NCBI GenBank assembly: GCA_026126105.1
Contig: JAHCJV010000002.1
Span: 124,001-188,000 of the forward strand
DNA: 64,000 nucleotides
Origin: Enhydrobacter sp.
Lineage (GTDB): Bacteria > Pseudomonadota > Alphaproteobacteria > Reyranellales > Reyranellaceae
Direction of reading: 5' to 3'
Shown piece by piece: positions 50,896-59,706 of the stretch (the stretch's first letter is position 1; the number at the start of each line of letters is the position of its first letter). Both the position numbers and the translations under genes were made by a program. The notes beneath the pieces are model-generated. The model did not search any database, was not told the origin of the DNA, and saw nothing but the letters and a program-made list of their open reading frames with translations.

Positions 50896-53127
50896 ATGAC
50901 GCACGTCCCTTGCACGCACAGCCACGCCCATTCCGATACGGCCATCGATCCCGTCTGCGGCATGACGGTGAAGATCGCGGGTGCGAAGCACACCACCATT
51001 CACGAGGGCCGCGCCTACTATTTCTGCAATCCCAAGTGCCTCGCCAAGTTCTCGGCGGATCCCGAGCGCTACCTGAAGGCGGAAGAGGCGCCGCCCCCGC
51101 AGCCGGCCGCTCCGGGCGCGATGTTCACGTGCCCCATGCATCCCGAAGTCCGCCAGATCGGACCGGGAAGTTGCCCGATCTGCGGCATGGCGCTCGAACC
51201 GGAGGAGGTGTCGCTCGACCAGGGGCCGAACGAGGAGCTCGCGGACATGACCCGCCGGCTCTGGATCGGCGGGGCGCTCGCAGTTCCCGTGGTCGCGCTG
51301 GACATGGGCGGGCATTTCTTCGCTCTGTCCCACACCTTCTCTTCCTGGATCCAGCTGCTGTTCGCCATGCCGGTCGTGCTGTGGGCCGGCTGGCCGTTCT
51401 TCGTACGCGGGGCTCAATCGGTTGCCCGCCGCTCGCTCAACATGTTCACCCTGATCGCCCTCGGAACCGGCACAGCCTTGCTCTACAGCGTGGTGGCGAC
51501 CGTGACCGGCCGCCCGGTCTATTTCGAATCGGCCGCGGTCATCATCGTGTTGACCTTGCTCGGCCAGGTTCTCGAACTGCGCGCGCGCGAGGCGACGTCC
51601 GGCGCGATCCGGGGCCTGCTGGGCCTGGCGCCACGCACGGCGTTGCGGATCGCCAGAGACGGCAGGGACGAAGAGGTGGCAATCGATGTGATCGCCGTCG
51701 GTGACTCCCTGCGCGTGCGGCCCGGCGAAAAGGTGCCGGTCGACGGCCGCGTTCTCGAGGGGAATGGCTCGGTCGACGAATCGACGGTCACCGGCGAGCC
51801 GATGCCCGTCGAGAAGGAAGCCGGTGACCCTGTCATCGGCGGCACGGTGAACCGGAGCGGCAGCTTCGTGATGATCGCCGAGAAGGTCGGGGCCGACACG
51901 ATGCTGGCCCGCATCGTCAAGCTGGTCTCCGAAGCGCAGCGCAGCCGCGCCCCGATCCAGCGGCTCGCCGACGCGGTTGCCGGCTGGTTCGTGCCGGCCG
52001 TGCTGCTGGCAGCACTGATCTCCGCCGCGGGCTGGGCCATGTGGGGTCCACCGCCGACGCTCGAGCATGCGCTGGTCGCGGCCGTGTCGGTCCTGATCAT
52101 CGCCTGCCCCTGCGCTCTCGGACTGGCGACACCCATGTCGATCATGGTCGCGGTCGGCCGAGGGGCTGCCGCCGGGGTGCTGATCCGCAACGCCGAAGCG
52201 CTGGAACGGCTGGAGAAGGTCGACACCCTGGTGATCGACAAGACCGGGACGCTGACGGTCGGACATCCCGAGATCACCGAAGTGACGGGCGGGCTCGAGA
52301 CGCTGCGGCTCGCGGCGAGCCTCGAGCGCGGCAGCGAGCATCCGATCGGCCGCGCGATCACCTCCTTCACCCTGGAGAGGAACCTGGCGCTCGCGCCGGT
52401 CAGCGACTTCCGCAATCAGGCCGGTCTCGGAGTGTCAGGCACTGTGGAGGGCAAGCGCCTGCTGCTCGGCAATGCGAGGTTCCTCAAGGAGAACGGCGTC
52501 GATCTCGGCACCTTCCATCGGCCGGTCATGCTTGCTGTCGACGGCAAGCTCGCCGGCACGATCCGGTTCGAAGATCCGATCAAGGAGACGACCGCCGCGG
52601 CGCTCGACGAACTCCGCCAGGACGGGCTGCGCATCGTCATGCTCACCGGCGACAACCGCCGCACCGCCGAGACGATCGCCCGGCAGCTCGGGATCGGCGA
52701 GTTCGAGGCGGAGGTCCTCCCGGAAGACAAGGCGAAGGTCGTACAGCGGTTGAAGAGCGAAGGCCGGATCGTCGCCATGGCAGGCGACGGCATCAACGAT
52801 GCACCGGCGCTGGCCGCCGCCGATGTCGGTATCGCCATGGGCACTGGCACTGACGTCGCGATCGAGAGCGCCGGCGTCACCCTTGTCAAGGGCGACCTGA
52901 CAGGCATCGTCCGGGCGAGAAAGTTGTCGCACGCCGCGATGAAAAACATTCGTCAGAATCTGTTCTTCGCGTTCGTTTACAATGCAGCTGGCGTGCCAAT
53001 AGCGGGTGGAGCGCTTTTTTCTCTTTTGGGACTGACACTTAGTCCCATGGTCGCAGCGGCAGCAATGGCCCTGAGTTCTGTAAGTGTTATTGCAAACGCA
53101 TTGCGGTTACGCCGGCTGCGGCTCTGA
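50896..53127 (+). CDS. copper-translocating P1B-type ATPase (CopA/CopB-like)
   Basis: A 743-residue heavy-metal P-type ATPase. It starts with a His-rich head, then a YHS domain ([12 protein letters not shown]) and a metal-binding domain [20 protein letters not shown], in place of the usual HMA domain. The core shows [15 protein letters not shown], the ion-site CPC in [15 protein letters not shown] near residue 402, the phosphorylation DKTGT near 448, [20 protein letters not shown], and [11 protein letters not shown] with [17 protein letters not shown], the Cu(I) helices 7 and 8. It should export copper from the cytoplasm. The start ATG lies 12 bp after the operator, so the leader is very short. 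Confidence 0.95.
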   Translation: MTHVPCTHSHAHSDTAIDPVCGMTVKIAGAKHTTIHEGRAYYFCNPKCLAKFSADPERYLKAEEAPPPQPAAPGAMFTCPMHPEVRQIGPGSCPICGMALEPEEVSLDQGPNEELADMTRRLWIGGALAVPVVALDMGGHFFALSHTFSSWIQLLFAMPVVLWAGWPFFVRGAQSVARRSLNMFTLIALGTGTALLYSVVATVTGRPVYFESAAVIIVLTLLGQVLELRAREATSGAIRGLLGLAPRTALRIARDGRDEEVAIDVIAVGDSLRVRPGEKVPVDGRVLEGNGSVDESTVTGEPMPVEKEAGDPVIGGTVNRSGSFVMIAEKVGADTMLARIVKLVSEAQRSRAPIQRLADAVAGWFVPAVLLAALISAAGWAMWGPPPTLEHALVAAVSVLIIACPCALGLATPMSIMVAVGRGAAAGVLIRNAEALERLEKVDTLVIDKTGTLTVGHPEITEVTGGLETLRLAASLERGSEHPIGRAITSFTLERNLALAPVSDFRNQAGLGVSGTVEGKRLLLGNARFLKENGVDLGTFHRPVMLAVDGKLAGTIRFEDPIKETTAAALDELRQDGLRIVMLTGDNRRTAETIARQLGIGEFEAEVLPEDKAKVVQRLKSEGRIVAMAGDGINDAPALAAADVGIAMGTGTDVAIESAGVTLVKGDLTGIVRARKLSHAAMKNIRQNLFFAFVYNAAGVPIAGGALFSLLGLTLSPMVAAAAMALSSVSVIANALRLRRLRL

Positions 53128-53168
53128 GTTTAATAGGGCTGACCCACGGGACCGCGTAAAATCAGGGC

Positions 53169-53906
53169 ATGACTGCCGGCAAGTTCGATTTCCTAGTCAA
53201 CGTCTCCGAGGCCGCCTTCCAGAGCATGGTGATCGCCACCATCGAGAGTTTCCTCGTGCCTGGCCGCGCCGGCAAGGCACGCCGGTTGACACGCCAGCGC
53301 GAGACGTTCGGCCTGTTGTGGGGCTACGAGACGACGACGGCGAGCAAGGCGCGGTGTTTCAATGTCGAGGTCGCCATCGTCGACGCGAATGCCGAGCGCG
53401 GGCGCAATTCGGTGACGCCCTCGAAGGGGCTGGAGACCGTCAACAAGGCGCTACCGACCTATTGGCCGAACCTCAAGTTCCTGGGCGACTTCCACAGCCA
53501 TCCGTGGACGGCGCGCGAGCCGTGGCCCAAGCGGCCGTTCCTGTCGGAAAGCGACCGCAACAGCATCGAGAACGACGCCGCCTACGCGCAGCTCGATTTC
53601 AGGGTCGCGCTGCTGCTCAACATCCAGAAGCTCGGCCGCAAGGGTTCGATGATGCCGAGCTTCACCCACGACAACACGCTCGAATTCCGGATGAACGACC
53701 TGCGCATGAGCCTGGCGGCCTGGGTCGCCTGCCCGGCCAAGAATGACGCGAAGGAGCCCGCGCTCTACGTGATTCCGCGCCCGGTTGCAGTGGCGCAGAC
53801 CAAGTGGAAGCGCGAGACTTGGCATTCGAGGTGCCGGCCGATGAATGCCAAGCGCGTCTGGCTGAACGCGCCGGTTCACCACTTCCTGACGTCGCTCGGC
53901 GACTGA
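53169..53906 (+). CDS. JAMM/JAB-domain metalloprotein, orphan
   Basis: A 245-residue protein carrying a Mov34/JAB-type motif. Seen: glutamate E45 in ETFGLLWGYE, the zinc pair H109 and H111 in FLGDFHSHPW, and S126/D129 in LSESD. JAMM proteases need E, HxH and SxxD, and all are here, but 13 residues separate HSHP from SESD instead of the usual 6-8, so there is an insert. The C-terminal 100 residues contain no motif I know. No ubiquitin-like, E1 or E2 gene is adjacent, and it sits between the Cu-ATPase and LemA genes. Isopeptidase activity is an inference. Confidence 0.7.
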   Translation: MTAGKFDFLVNVSEAAFQSMVIATIESFLVPGRAGKARRLTRQRETFGLLWGYETTTASKARCFNVEVAIVDANAERGRNSVTPSKGLETVNKALPTYWPNLKFLGDFHSHPWTAREPWPKRPFLSESDRNSIENDAAYAQLDFRVALLLNIQKLGRKGSMMPSFTHDNTLEFRMNDLRMSLAAWVACPAKNDAKEPALYVIPRPVAVAQTKWKRETWHSRCRPMNAKRVWLNAPVHHFLTSLGD

Positions 53907-53982
53907 AGGGCTAACACGCGCGAAGGCGCAACCTGCGACTTGGGTCGGCGTTCCACCGGCCTGCCACGAGCTGGAGGCTTCT

Positions 53983-54582
53983 GTGACCAAGCCCTTATCG
54001 CGAATCGGAACATTCATCACGGCGCTCGCCCTCGTGCTGGCGCTTACCTCCTGCGGCTACAACAACATTCCCACGTTGGAAGAGCAGGCAAAGGCCAAAT
54101 GGGCCGAGGTCCAGAACAACTACCAGCGCCGCGCCGACCTCATCCCCAATCTGGTGGCCACCGTGCAGGGTTATGCCAAGCAGGAGAAGGACGTGCTGAC
54201 ATCGGTCGTCGAGGCGCGCGCCAAGGCGACCCAGACGAGGATCGACGCCTCCCAGCTCTCTGACCCGGAGAAGCTCAAGCAGTTCCAGGAGGCTCAGAAC
54301 CAGCTGTCCGGCGCGCTCGGCCGCCTGCTGGTCGTCAGCGAGAACTATCCCGACCTTAAGTCGAACCAGAACTTTCTCGCCCTCCAGTCCCAGCTCGAAG
54401 GCACCGAGAACCGCATCGCCGTCGCGCGACGCGACTACATCGAGGCGGTGCGAGCGTACAACACCGAGCTCAAGACCTTCCCCGGCCTGCTGTGGGCGAT
54501 GACATTCTTCCGCTCGAACAAGCCGATGGCCGAGTTCGCCGCGAACGAAAGCGCGCAGACGCCGCCGCAAGTGAAGTTCTGA
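53983..54582 (+). CDS. LemA family lipoprotein
   Basis: A 199-residue LemA-fold helical protein. Seen: a lipoprotein signal with lipobox LTSC (about residue 24), then KWAEVQNNYQRRADLIPNLV, VVEARAKATQTRI and LLVVSENYPDLKSNQNFLAL, the family core; the ending FFRSNKPMAEF is typical. The start is GTG 53983. It overlaps the following TPM gene by one base (TGATG), so LemA-TPM-TPM is one operon, a common arrangement whose role in envelope stress is suspected but not settled. Confidence 0.93.
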   Translation: MTKPLSRIGTFITALALVLALTSCGYNNIPTLEEQAKAKWAEVQNNYQRRADLIPNLVATVQGYAKQEKDVLTSVVEARAKATQTRIDASQLSDPEKLKQFQEAQNQLSGALGRLLVVSENYPDLKSNQNFLALQSQLEGTENRIAVARRDYIEAVRAYNTELKTFPGLLWAMTFFRSNKPMAEFAANESAQTPPQVKF

Positions 54583-55346
54583 TGCGGGGCCCTGCCCTGG
54601 TGCCGGTGCGACTGCCTGCGGCGCTTCTGGCCCTTCTCTTCCTCGGCGTTGCGGCCCTCGCTGCCAACTTCCCGGCGCTCACGGGGCGCATCGTCGACCA
54701 GGCGAACATCGTCCCGGCCGAGACCCGAATGGTGCTCGAACCGAAGCTGGCGGAGCTCGAGGCCAAATCCGGCATCCAGCTCGTCGTCGCCACCGTCAAT
54801 TCGCTCGACGGGCAGGAAATCGAGCCCTACGCCAACGAGCTCTTCCGCACCTGGAAGCTGGGCGAGAAGACCAGGAACAACGGCGTCCTGTTGCTCGTCG
54901 CGCCGAACGAACGCCGGGTGCGCATCGAGGTCGGCTATGGCCTAGAAGGTAGCCTGACCGACGCCTTGTCCAAGGTGATCATCACCAACGCCATCACCCC
55001 GCGCTTCAAGGCCGGCGATTTCGGCGGCGGCATTACGCGCGGCGTGGACGACATCATCACCGTGCTGACGACCGACGCCTCCGAATGGCAGCAGCGGCCC
55101 TCGTTGCGCCTGGACAGTCCGAGCAGGCCGCAGATCCCATCCTGGGTCGTAATCGCCGGTCTGATGGTCGTGGTGGCGCTGGCCATCGTCTCGCCCGGCT
55201 TTCGCTGGTTCCTGCTGGGCATGCTGATGAACTCCGGGGGAAGGTCCCGTGGGGGCTGGTCTTCCGGCGGCGGGCGCTCGTCGGGCGGAGGTTTCTCCGG
55301 GGGTGGCGGCTCCTCGGGCGGCGGCGGTGCATCGGGGAGATGGTGA
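54582..55346 (+). CDS. TPM-domain protein (YgcG-like) with Gly/Ser-rich tail
   Basis: A 254-residue exported protein. Seen: a signal peptide (ALLALLFLGVAALAA), the TPM domain with LTGRIVDQANIVPAETRMVL, QLVVATVNSLDGQEIEPYAN, LFRTWKLGEK, NNGVLLLVAPNERRVRIEVG and GYGLEGSLTD, one membrane helix near residue 205, and a terminal SGGGRSSGGGFSGGGGSSGG repeat. The TPM domain was described in thylakoid TLP18.3 as an acid phosphatase; bacterial roles are unclear. It starts inside the LemA stop and its own stop touches the next start. Confidence 0.92.
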   Translation: MRGPALVPVRLPAALLALLFLGVAALAANFPALTGRIVDQANIVPAETRMVLEPKLAELEAKSGIQLVVATVNSLDGQEIEPYANELFRTWKLGEKTRNNGVLLLVAPNERRVRIEVGYGLEGSLTDALSKVIITNAITPRFKAGDFGGGITRGVDDIITVLTTDASEWQQRPSLRLDSPSRPQIPSWVVIAGLMVVVALAIVSPGFRWFLLGMLMNSGGRSRGGWSSGGGRSSGGGFSGGGGSSGGGGASGRW

Positions 55347-55957
55347 TGAGCCTTTCGGACCAGGACCGCGAACGCATATCCGCCGCAATCCGGGCGACGG
55401 AAGCCCGAACCACGGGCGAGATCGTGTGCGTGCTGGCGCGCAGCTCTTCGGATGGCACCGCGCTGCCCCTTTTCGTCGCCGCCGTGGTGGCCCTCGTTCT
55501 GCCCTGGCTCCTCGTGGCGTTCACCGCGCTTTCGGTCCGCGAGATCCTCCTGCTGCAGGCGGCAACCTTCCTCCTCCTGGCGATGCTGCTCTGCCTGCCC
55601 ACCGTGAGGGTCGCATTGATGCCGCGCGCGGCCCGTCGGGCGGCCGCCTACCGGGCAGCGACCGACCAGTTCGTGGCCCGCGGCATCGCCCGCAAGCAGG
55701 ATCGCGCCGGCATCCTGATCTTCGTTTCGCTGGCGGAGCGCTATGCCCGCATCATTGCCGACGACGGCATCGCCGCACGCGTGGCACAGCCTGAATGGCA
55801 GGACGCCGTCGATGGGCTGGTCGCCCATATGCGCGACGGCCGAATCTCGGACGGCTTCGTTGAGGCAATCGAGCGGTGTGGGAACGTGCTGGCGACCCAC
55901 TTCCCGCCCACCCAGCCCGGCCGCGCCGAGCTGCCGGACCGCATCTACGTGATCTGA
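55346..55957 (+). CDS. second TPM-domain membrane protein
   Basis: A 203-residue protein with a shortened TPM domain. The N-terminal part ISAAIRATEARTTGEIVCVL resembles the TPM core strand. Two close membrane helices follow at about residues 40-85, inserted where the soluble loop would be, and the sequence then returns to TPM character with GILIFVSLAERYARIIADDG. It has no signal peptide, so it is anchored by these helices. Its start overlaps the first TPM gene (TGATG); ATG 55340 is an alternative. Its partner relation with LemA and YgcG is seen in many proteobacteria. Confidence 0.85.
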   Translation: MSLSDQDRERISAAIRATEARTTGEIVCVLARSSSDGTALPLFVAAVVALVLPWLLVAFTALSVREILLLQAATFLLLAMLLCLPTVRVALMPRAARRAAAYRAATDQFVARGIARKQDRAGILIFVSLAERYARIIADDGIAARVAQPEWQDAVDGLVAHMRDGRISDGFVEAIERCGNVLATHFPPTQPGRAELPDRIYVI

Positions 55958-55970
55958 CGGCGCCGGAAGT

Positions 55971-56999
55971 CTATTCGACCGGCTTCTCGATCAGCTTGTC
56001 GTCATTCGAGACGACGGCCTTGTCCTCGGCGCCCCACAGTTTGCGGGTGGCCTTGAAGCGCGACATCAGGAAGTCTCCCGACATCACCGGCGGGTACTTC
56101 GCATCGGCGTCGCTGACGCCGAGGTCGCGCGGGTCGACGATGGTGCGAAAGTTGGGATTGCAGAACAGCGGCATCGAATAGCGCGACTTGTCCTGGAGAT
56201 GCACGACGCGGTGAACCGTCGCCTTGAAGCGGCCGTTGGTCCAGCGCTTCATCAGTTCGCCGATATTGATCACGTAGCTGCCGCGCAGCGGAGTCACGCT
56301 CATCCACTCGCCGTCCTTGCCCATCACCTCGAGCCCGCCGAGCATGTCCTGCCACAGGATGGTGACAATGCCGTGGTCGGTGTGCGGACCCGACGCCTGG
56401 TCGGAGATGTGCAGGCCCTTGGCGCCCAGGTAGTGGTTGATCACCATGTCGGCGACCGGCTTGGTGAAGTGGCGGGTGAAGAAATCCTCGGGCTTGCCCA
56501 GATAGATGGCGAAGCCTTCCAGGATCTTCATGCCGAGCTTGTAGGTCTCGCCATAGTAGGTCTCGACCGCCTCGCGGAAACCCGGCGTATCGGGCCAGTT
56601 GTTCGGCGCGTAGAGCGGCGTGCCGGCCTTCACCTCGGGATCGTCCTCGGTGACCGGGAAACCCAGATCGAAGCTGTCGCGGGCGCTTGCCTTGCCGTTG
56701 GCATGGACCGTGTCGCCAACCTTGCGATAGCCACGGTTGTTCCGGTCGCATTCGACCTTTAGCTTCTCCTCGGTCGGGAGCGAGAAAAACCGGTCGACCG
56801 AAGCCAGCGCGCGGTCGATCACCTCGGTCGAGACGTTATGGTTAACGGCATAGAAGAAGCCGATGTCGTCGCACGCCGCGCCGATCTTCGCGGCCACCGC
56901 CTTCTTTGCGACCGGGTCATCGCCGTAGAGGGCGCCGATATCGACCAACGGGATGCCGGCCGGCATCGCCTGGGCCTGGGCCGAGAGTCCTGCTGCCAT
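55971..56999 (-). CDS. 2-oxoglutarate/Fe(II)-dependent oxygenase, isopenicillin N synthase family
   Basis: A 342-residue double-stranded beta-helix oxygenase. Seen: the DIOX_N start GIPLVDIGALYGDDPVAKKA, FFSLPTEEKLKVECD, the iron ligands in GPHTDHGIVTILWQD (HxD) and TVHRVVHLQDKSRYSMPLFC (H, with RxS binding the 2OG carboxylate), and VINIGELMKRWTNGRFKATV. It should hydroxylate or oxidise a small imported molecule. It lies 34 bp downstream of the ABC permease in the same direction, so the transported substrate is probably its own. It has nothing that points to true penicillin synthesis. Confidence 0.9.
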   Translation of the reverse strand: MAAGLSAQAQAMPAGIPLVDIGALYGDDPVAKKAVAAKIGAACDDIGFFYAVNHNVSTEVIDRALASVDRFFSLPTEEKLKVECDRNNRGYRKVGDTVHANGKASARDSFDLGFPVTEDDPEVKAGTPLYAPNNWPDTPGFREAVETYYGETYKLGMKILEGFAIYLGKPEDFFTRHFTKPVADMVINHYLGAKGLHISDQASGPHTDHGIVTILWQDMLGGLEVMGKDGEWMSVTPLRGSYVINIGELMKRWTNGRFKATVHRVVHLQDKSRYSMPLFCNPNFRTIVDPRDLGVSDADAKYPPVMSGDFLMSRFKATRKLWGAEDKAVVSNDDKLIEKPVE

Positions 57000-57033
57000 G
57001 TTCGCCTCCGTGCGGTTGGCGTCGGATAGGGGG

Positions 57034-57795
57034 TTAGCGTCGCGGGTCGCCGGCCCGCCAGTCGAGCCGCCGTCCCAGCCAATGAACGAAGCTATATATC
57101 AGGAAAGACAACGCCGTCGCGAGCAGGGCGACGGCATAAACCTTGTCCCCGCGGTAATTCTGCATTGCGTTATTGATGACGTAGCCCAGCCCCGTCGAGG
57201 AGATCATCCATTCCGCCGCGATCGCCACGATGATGGAACCGGAGCCGGTGATCTCCTGCGCCGATACGATCGCGGGAATGGCATAGGGCAGCCGGACCTG
57301 GCTGAAGGTCTGCCACCAGCTCGCATTCAGGATGCGCATACGGTCGAGCTGGACCTCGTCGGCCGCGCGCAGGCCCTGCATGGTGTTGACCAGCACCGGG
57401 AAGAAGCCGGCAAGGGCCACGATCGTGGTCTTGCTCAGCAGCGAGTCGCCAAACGCCAGCATCAGCACCGAGATCAGCGCAATGTACGGCACATTGCGCA
57501 GCGTGATCGCCGCCGGCATCAGCATGTGGCGTGTCGGCGGCAGCAGGTCGAACAGCACGGCCATGCCGATGCCCGCGACGTTCGCCCACAGGAAGCCGAT
57601 CGCCGCGACCTGCAAGGTGGCCAGCAGATGCTCGAAGATGAAGGCCCGGTCGACCCACAGCACCTCGAGGACCCGCTCGGGGCGCGGAATGACGAAAGCC
57701 GGCAGGCCCGAGAACCAGATGGCGAGGTACCAGAGCAGCAGCACCGACAGAATCGGTGTCGCCAGGCGCACGATCCAGCTCATGCCTGTGCTCAT
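57034..57795 (-). CDS. ABC transporter permease, nitrate/sulfonate/taurine type
   Basis: A 253-residue inner-membrane permease with about six helices. Seen: IPRPERVLEVLWVDRAFIFE, LRNVPYIALISVLMLAFGDS, the EAA-like loop ADEVQLDRMRILNASWWQTF then LPYAIPAIVSAQEI, and the terminal GLGYVINNAMQNYRGDKVYA. It belongs to the SsuC/TauC group. It overlaps the ATPase gene by 4 bp and forms one import system with it and the binding protein upstream. The substrate is unknown. Confidence 0.92.
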   Translation of the reverse strand: MSTGMSWIVRLATPILSVLLLWYLAIWFSGLPAFVIPRPERVLEVLWVDRAFIFEHLLATLQVAAIGFLWANVAGIGMAVLFDLLPPTRHMLMPAAITLRNVPYIALISVLMLAFGDSLLSKTTIVALAGFFPVLVNTMQGLRAADEVQLDRMRILNASWWQTFSQVRLPYAIPAIVSAQEITGSGSIIVAIAAEWMISSTGLGYVINNAMQNYRGDKVYAVALLATALSFLIYSFVHWLGRRLDWRAGDPRR

Positions 57796-58547
57796 GCCGC
57801 CTGCGGGGTCCGCTGCATCAGGAGGCCGCGCACATGGCCGGCGATGGCGACGAAGCGCGGGTCCTGCCGGAAGCTGGGCTCGCGTGGCCGCGGCACCGGC
57901 ACGGACACGACCTCCAGCACGCGGCCGGGCGCGGGCGAGAAGACCAGCAACCGGTCGGCCAGCATCACGGCTTCATCGATGTGGTGGGTGACGAACAGCA
58001 CGGTCTTGGGCCGCAGCGCCAGCTCGCGGTCGAACCACTCGCCGATCTCCTCGCGCTTCATCTCGTCGAGAGCGGCAAACGGCTCGTCCATCAGGAGCAC
58101 CGAGGGGTCGTGCGCCATTGCCGAGGCGATGTTGACCCGCTGCAGCATGCCGCCCGACAGCTGGCGGGCGCGCTTGTTCTCGTGGCCCTCGAGCCCGAAC
58201 TCGCGCAGCACCGTCGCGGGATCGAAACCGACCTTGCCGGCGATCTTCTGGGTGAAGCGGACATCGTCTATCGCTCGTTTCCACGGCAGCACGGCTGGCC
58301 GCTGCGAAACCAGGCCGAGCAGCCGCTTGCGCCGCGCCTGGGCCGCCGTGTCGTCGCCGATCCGGACCTCGCCGGTCGAGGGCTCCACCAGGTCCGCCAC
58401 GATCCTCAGTAAGGTGGTCTTGCCGCACCCCGATGGGCCGACGAGGGCAATGAATTCGCCCGCGGCGATCTCGAGGTCGACCTGCTGCAGCGCCCACGTC
58501 TCGCCAAAGCGCCGGGAGACGCCGCGGATGGAGATTGGAGACGCCAT
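57792..58547 (-). CDS. ABC transporter ATP-binding protein, nitrate/sulfonate/taurine type
   Basis: A 251-residue ATPase. Seen: Walker A in ALVGPSGCGKTTLLRIVADL, the Q-loop in GLVSQRPAVLPWKRAIDDV, the signature ARQLSGGMLQRVNIASAMAH, Walker B in PSVLLMDEPFAALDEM and the H-loop VTHHIDEAVMLADR. All the catalytic positions are intact. ATG 58547 gives the family length. It stands between the binding protein (62 bp upstream) and the permease (4-bp overlap), in the order SBP-ATPase-permease. Confidence 0.94.
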   Translation of the reverse strand: MASPISIRGVSRRFGETWALQQVDLEIAAGEFIALVGPSGCGKTTLLRIVADLVEPSTGEVRIGDDTAAQARRKRLLGLVSQRPAVLPWKRAIDDVRFTQKIAGKVGFDPATVLREFGLEGHENKRARQLSGGMLQRVNIASAMAHDPSVLLMDEPFAALDEMKREEIGEWFDRELALRPKTVLFVTHHIDEAVMLADRLLVFSPAPGRVLEVVSVPVPRPREPSFRQDPRFVAIAGHVRGLLMQRTPQAA

Positions 58548-58609
58548 CAGTGCCAGAGTCGCATCATGACTTCCGTTCTCGCCCGCGGTATTGGGCCCAC
58601 GCCACTTTC

Positions 58610-59626
58610 CTATTTCTTGCTGAAGTATTCGTTGGTCATGACCTCGGCGACAGGAATGGTCTTCGGAATCTGGTCGCCCTCCTTGAGGAAAGTGATCATG
58701 TCGGACCACACCTCGGGGTCCATGGTGAGGGGGCCGTTCTTCTTCGAATAGTCGCTCTGGAACAGCGGGTTCTGCAGCTTGAAGCGCCAAGCGAGCTTCT
58801 TGGCATCTTCGACCTGGCCCGGGAACTTCGCGAGGACCTCGACCGACTCGTCGGGATGATCGATGACGTACTGCATGCCCTTCTGCACGGCGCGCAGGTA
58901 ACGTTTCACCAGCTCGGGATTCTTCTTGAGCGTGTCGCCGGAGGTGAAGATCACGTCGGTATAGGTGCGCACGCCGTAGTCGCTGAGCCGCACGGCGCGC
59001 CACGCCTTGCCCTTCACGGTCGGCGGCGCGTCCGGCTTCGCCGCTTCCTGCTCGATCGCGTAGGTCTGGTTCACGATCCAGCCCAGGAAGAAATCCATCT
59101 TGCCGGCCATCAGCGGTTCGACCGTCGCCTGCGCCGGGATGACCTTCACCTTCGAGGCATCGATGCCGCTCTTCTTGGCGAAGGCATTGAACAGGAACTC
59201 GGTGCCGACCTGGGTGCCGACGATCTTGCCCTCCATGTCCTTCGGCTTGGCCGGCGGCGCGTCGGGCGCGGTGATGGTGAGGTAGGAGGTCGGCGCCTGC
59301 TGGAAGAGCGTGCCGACGGCAACGACATCGACCGGATCCTTGGCGAGCCGGGCGGTCACCACGGTCATGCCGTTGGTCGCCAGGCCGAACTGCGCCTGGC
59401 CGACGGCAACGATGGGGATCGGGTTCTTGCCCGGGCCGCCATCGACGATCTTGTGGTCGATGCCTTCTTCCTTAAAGAATCCCTTGGCCTCGGCCATCAT
59501 GATCGGCGCGTACTCGCCGTTGCGCAGCCAGCCGAGCTGCGTGACCGCTGTCATCTGCTGGGCCTGCGCGCCGAACGCCGCGAGCGACGCCACGACGAAA
59601 GTCGATAACCGGATCGTGTTGCCCAT
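58610..59626 (-). CDS. ABC transporter substrate-binding protein (NMT1/SsuA-like)
   Basis: A 338-residue periplasmic protein with a signal peptide (STFVVASLAAFGAQAQ). Seen: QLGWLRNGEYAPIMMAEAKG, FFKEEGIDHKIVDGGPGKNP, GQAQFGLATNGM and KDMEGKIVGTQVGTEFLFN, typical of the SsuA/THI5/NMT1 group that binds sulfonates, nitrate, or pyrimidine precursors. It leads the operon SBP-ATPase-permease-oxygenase. The VDGGPGKNP loop may shape ligand choice, but no ligand can be assigned from sequence alone. Confidence 0.93.
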   Translation of the reverse strand: MGNTIRLSTFVVASLAAFGAQAQQMTAVTQLGWLRNGEYAPIMMAEAKGFFKEEGIDHKIVDGGPGKNPIPIVAVGQAQFGLATNGMTVVTARLAKDPVDVVAVGTLFQQAPTSYLTITAPDAPPAKPKDMEGKIVGTQVGTEFLFNAFAKKSGIDASKVKVIPAQATVEPLMAGKMDFFLGWIVNQTYAIEQEAAKPDAPPTVKGKAWRAVRLSDYGVRTYTDVIFTSGDTLKKNPELVKRYLRAVQKGMQYVIDHPDESVEVLAKFPGQVEDAKKLAWRFKLQNPLFQSDYSKKNGPLTMDPEVWSDMITFLKEGDQIPKTIPVAEVMTNEYFSKK

Positions 59627-59706
59627 GATGACACCCCTTCAAATCATCTTGATTGCCGGCAATTCTAGCATTTCAAACGGTGCAATTGTCATGCCGCCAA
59701 TGTTAG

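Noticed and set aside
53169..53906. Reading the JAMM protein as part of a bacterial ubiquitin-like defence operon
   Set aside because: No E1, E2, ubiquitin-like or sensor gene lies within several kilobases, and the neighbours are a Cu-ATPase and LemA.
55971..56999. Beta-lactam biosynthesis from the isopenicillin N synthase-like protein
   Set aside because: The family is broad, and no ACV synthetase or other beta-lactam gene is present.
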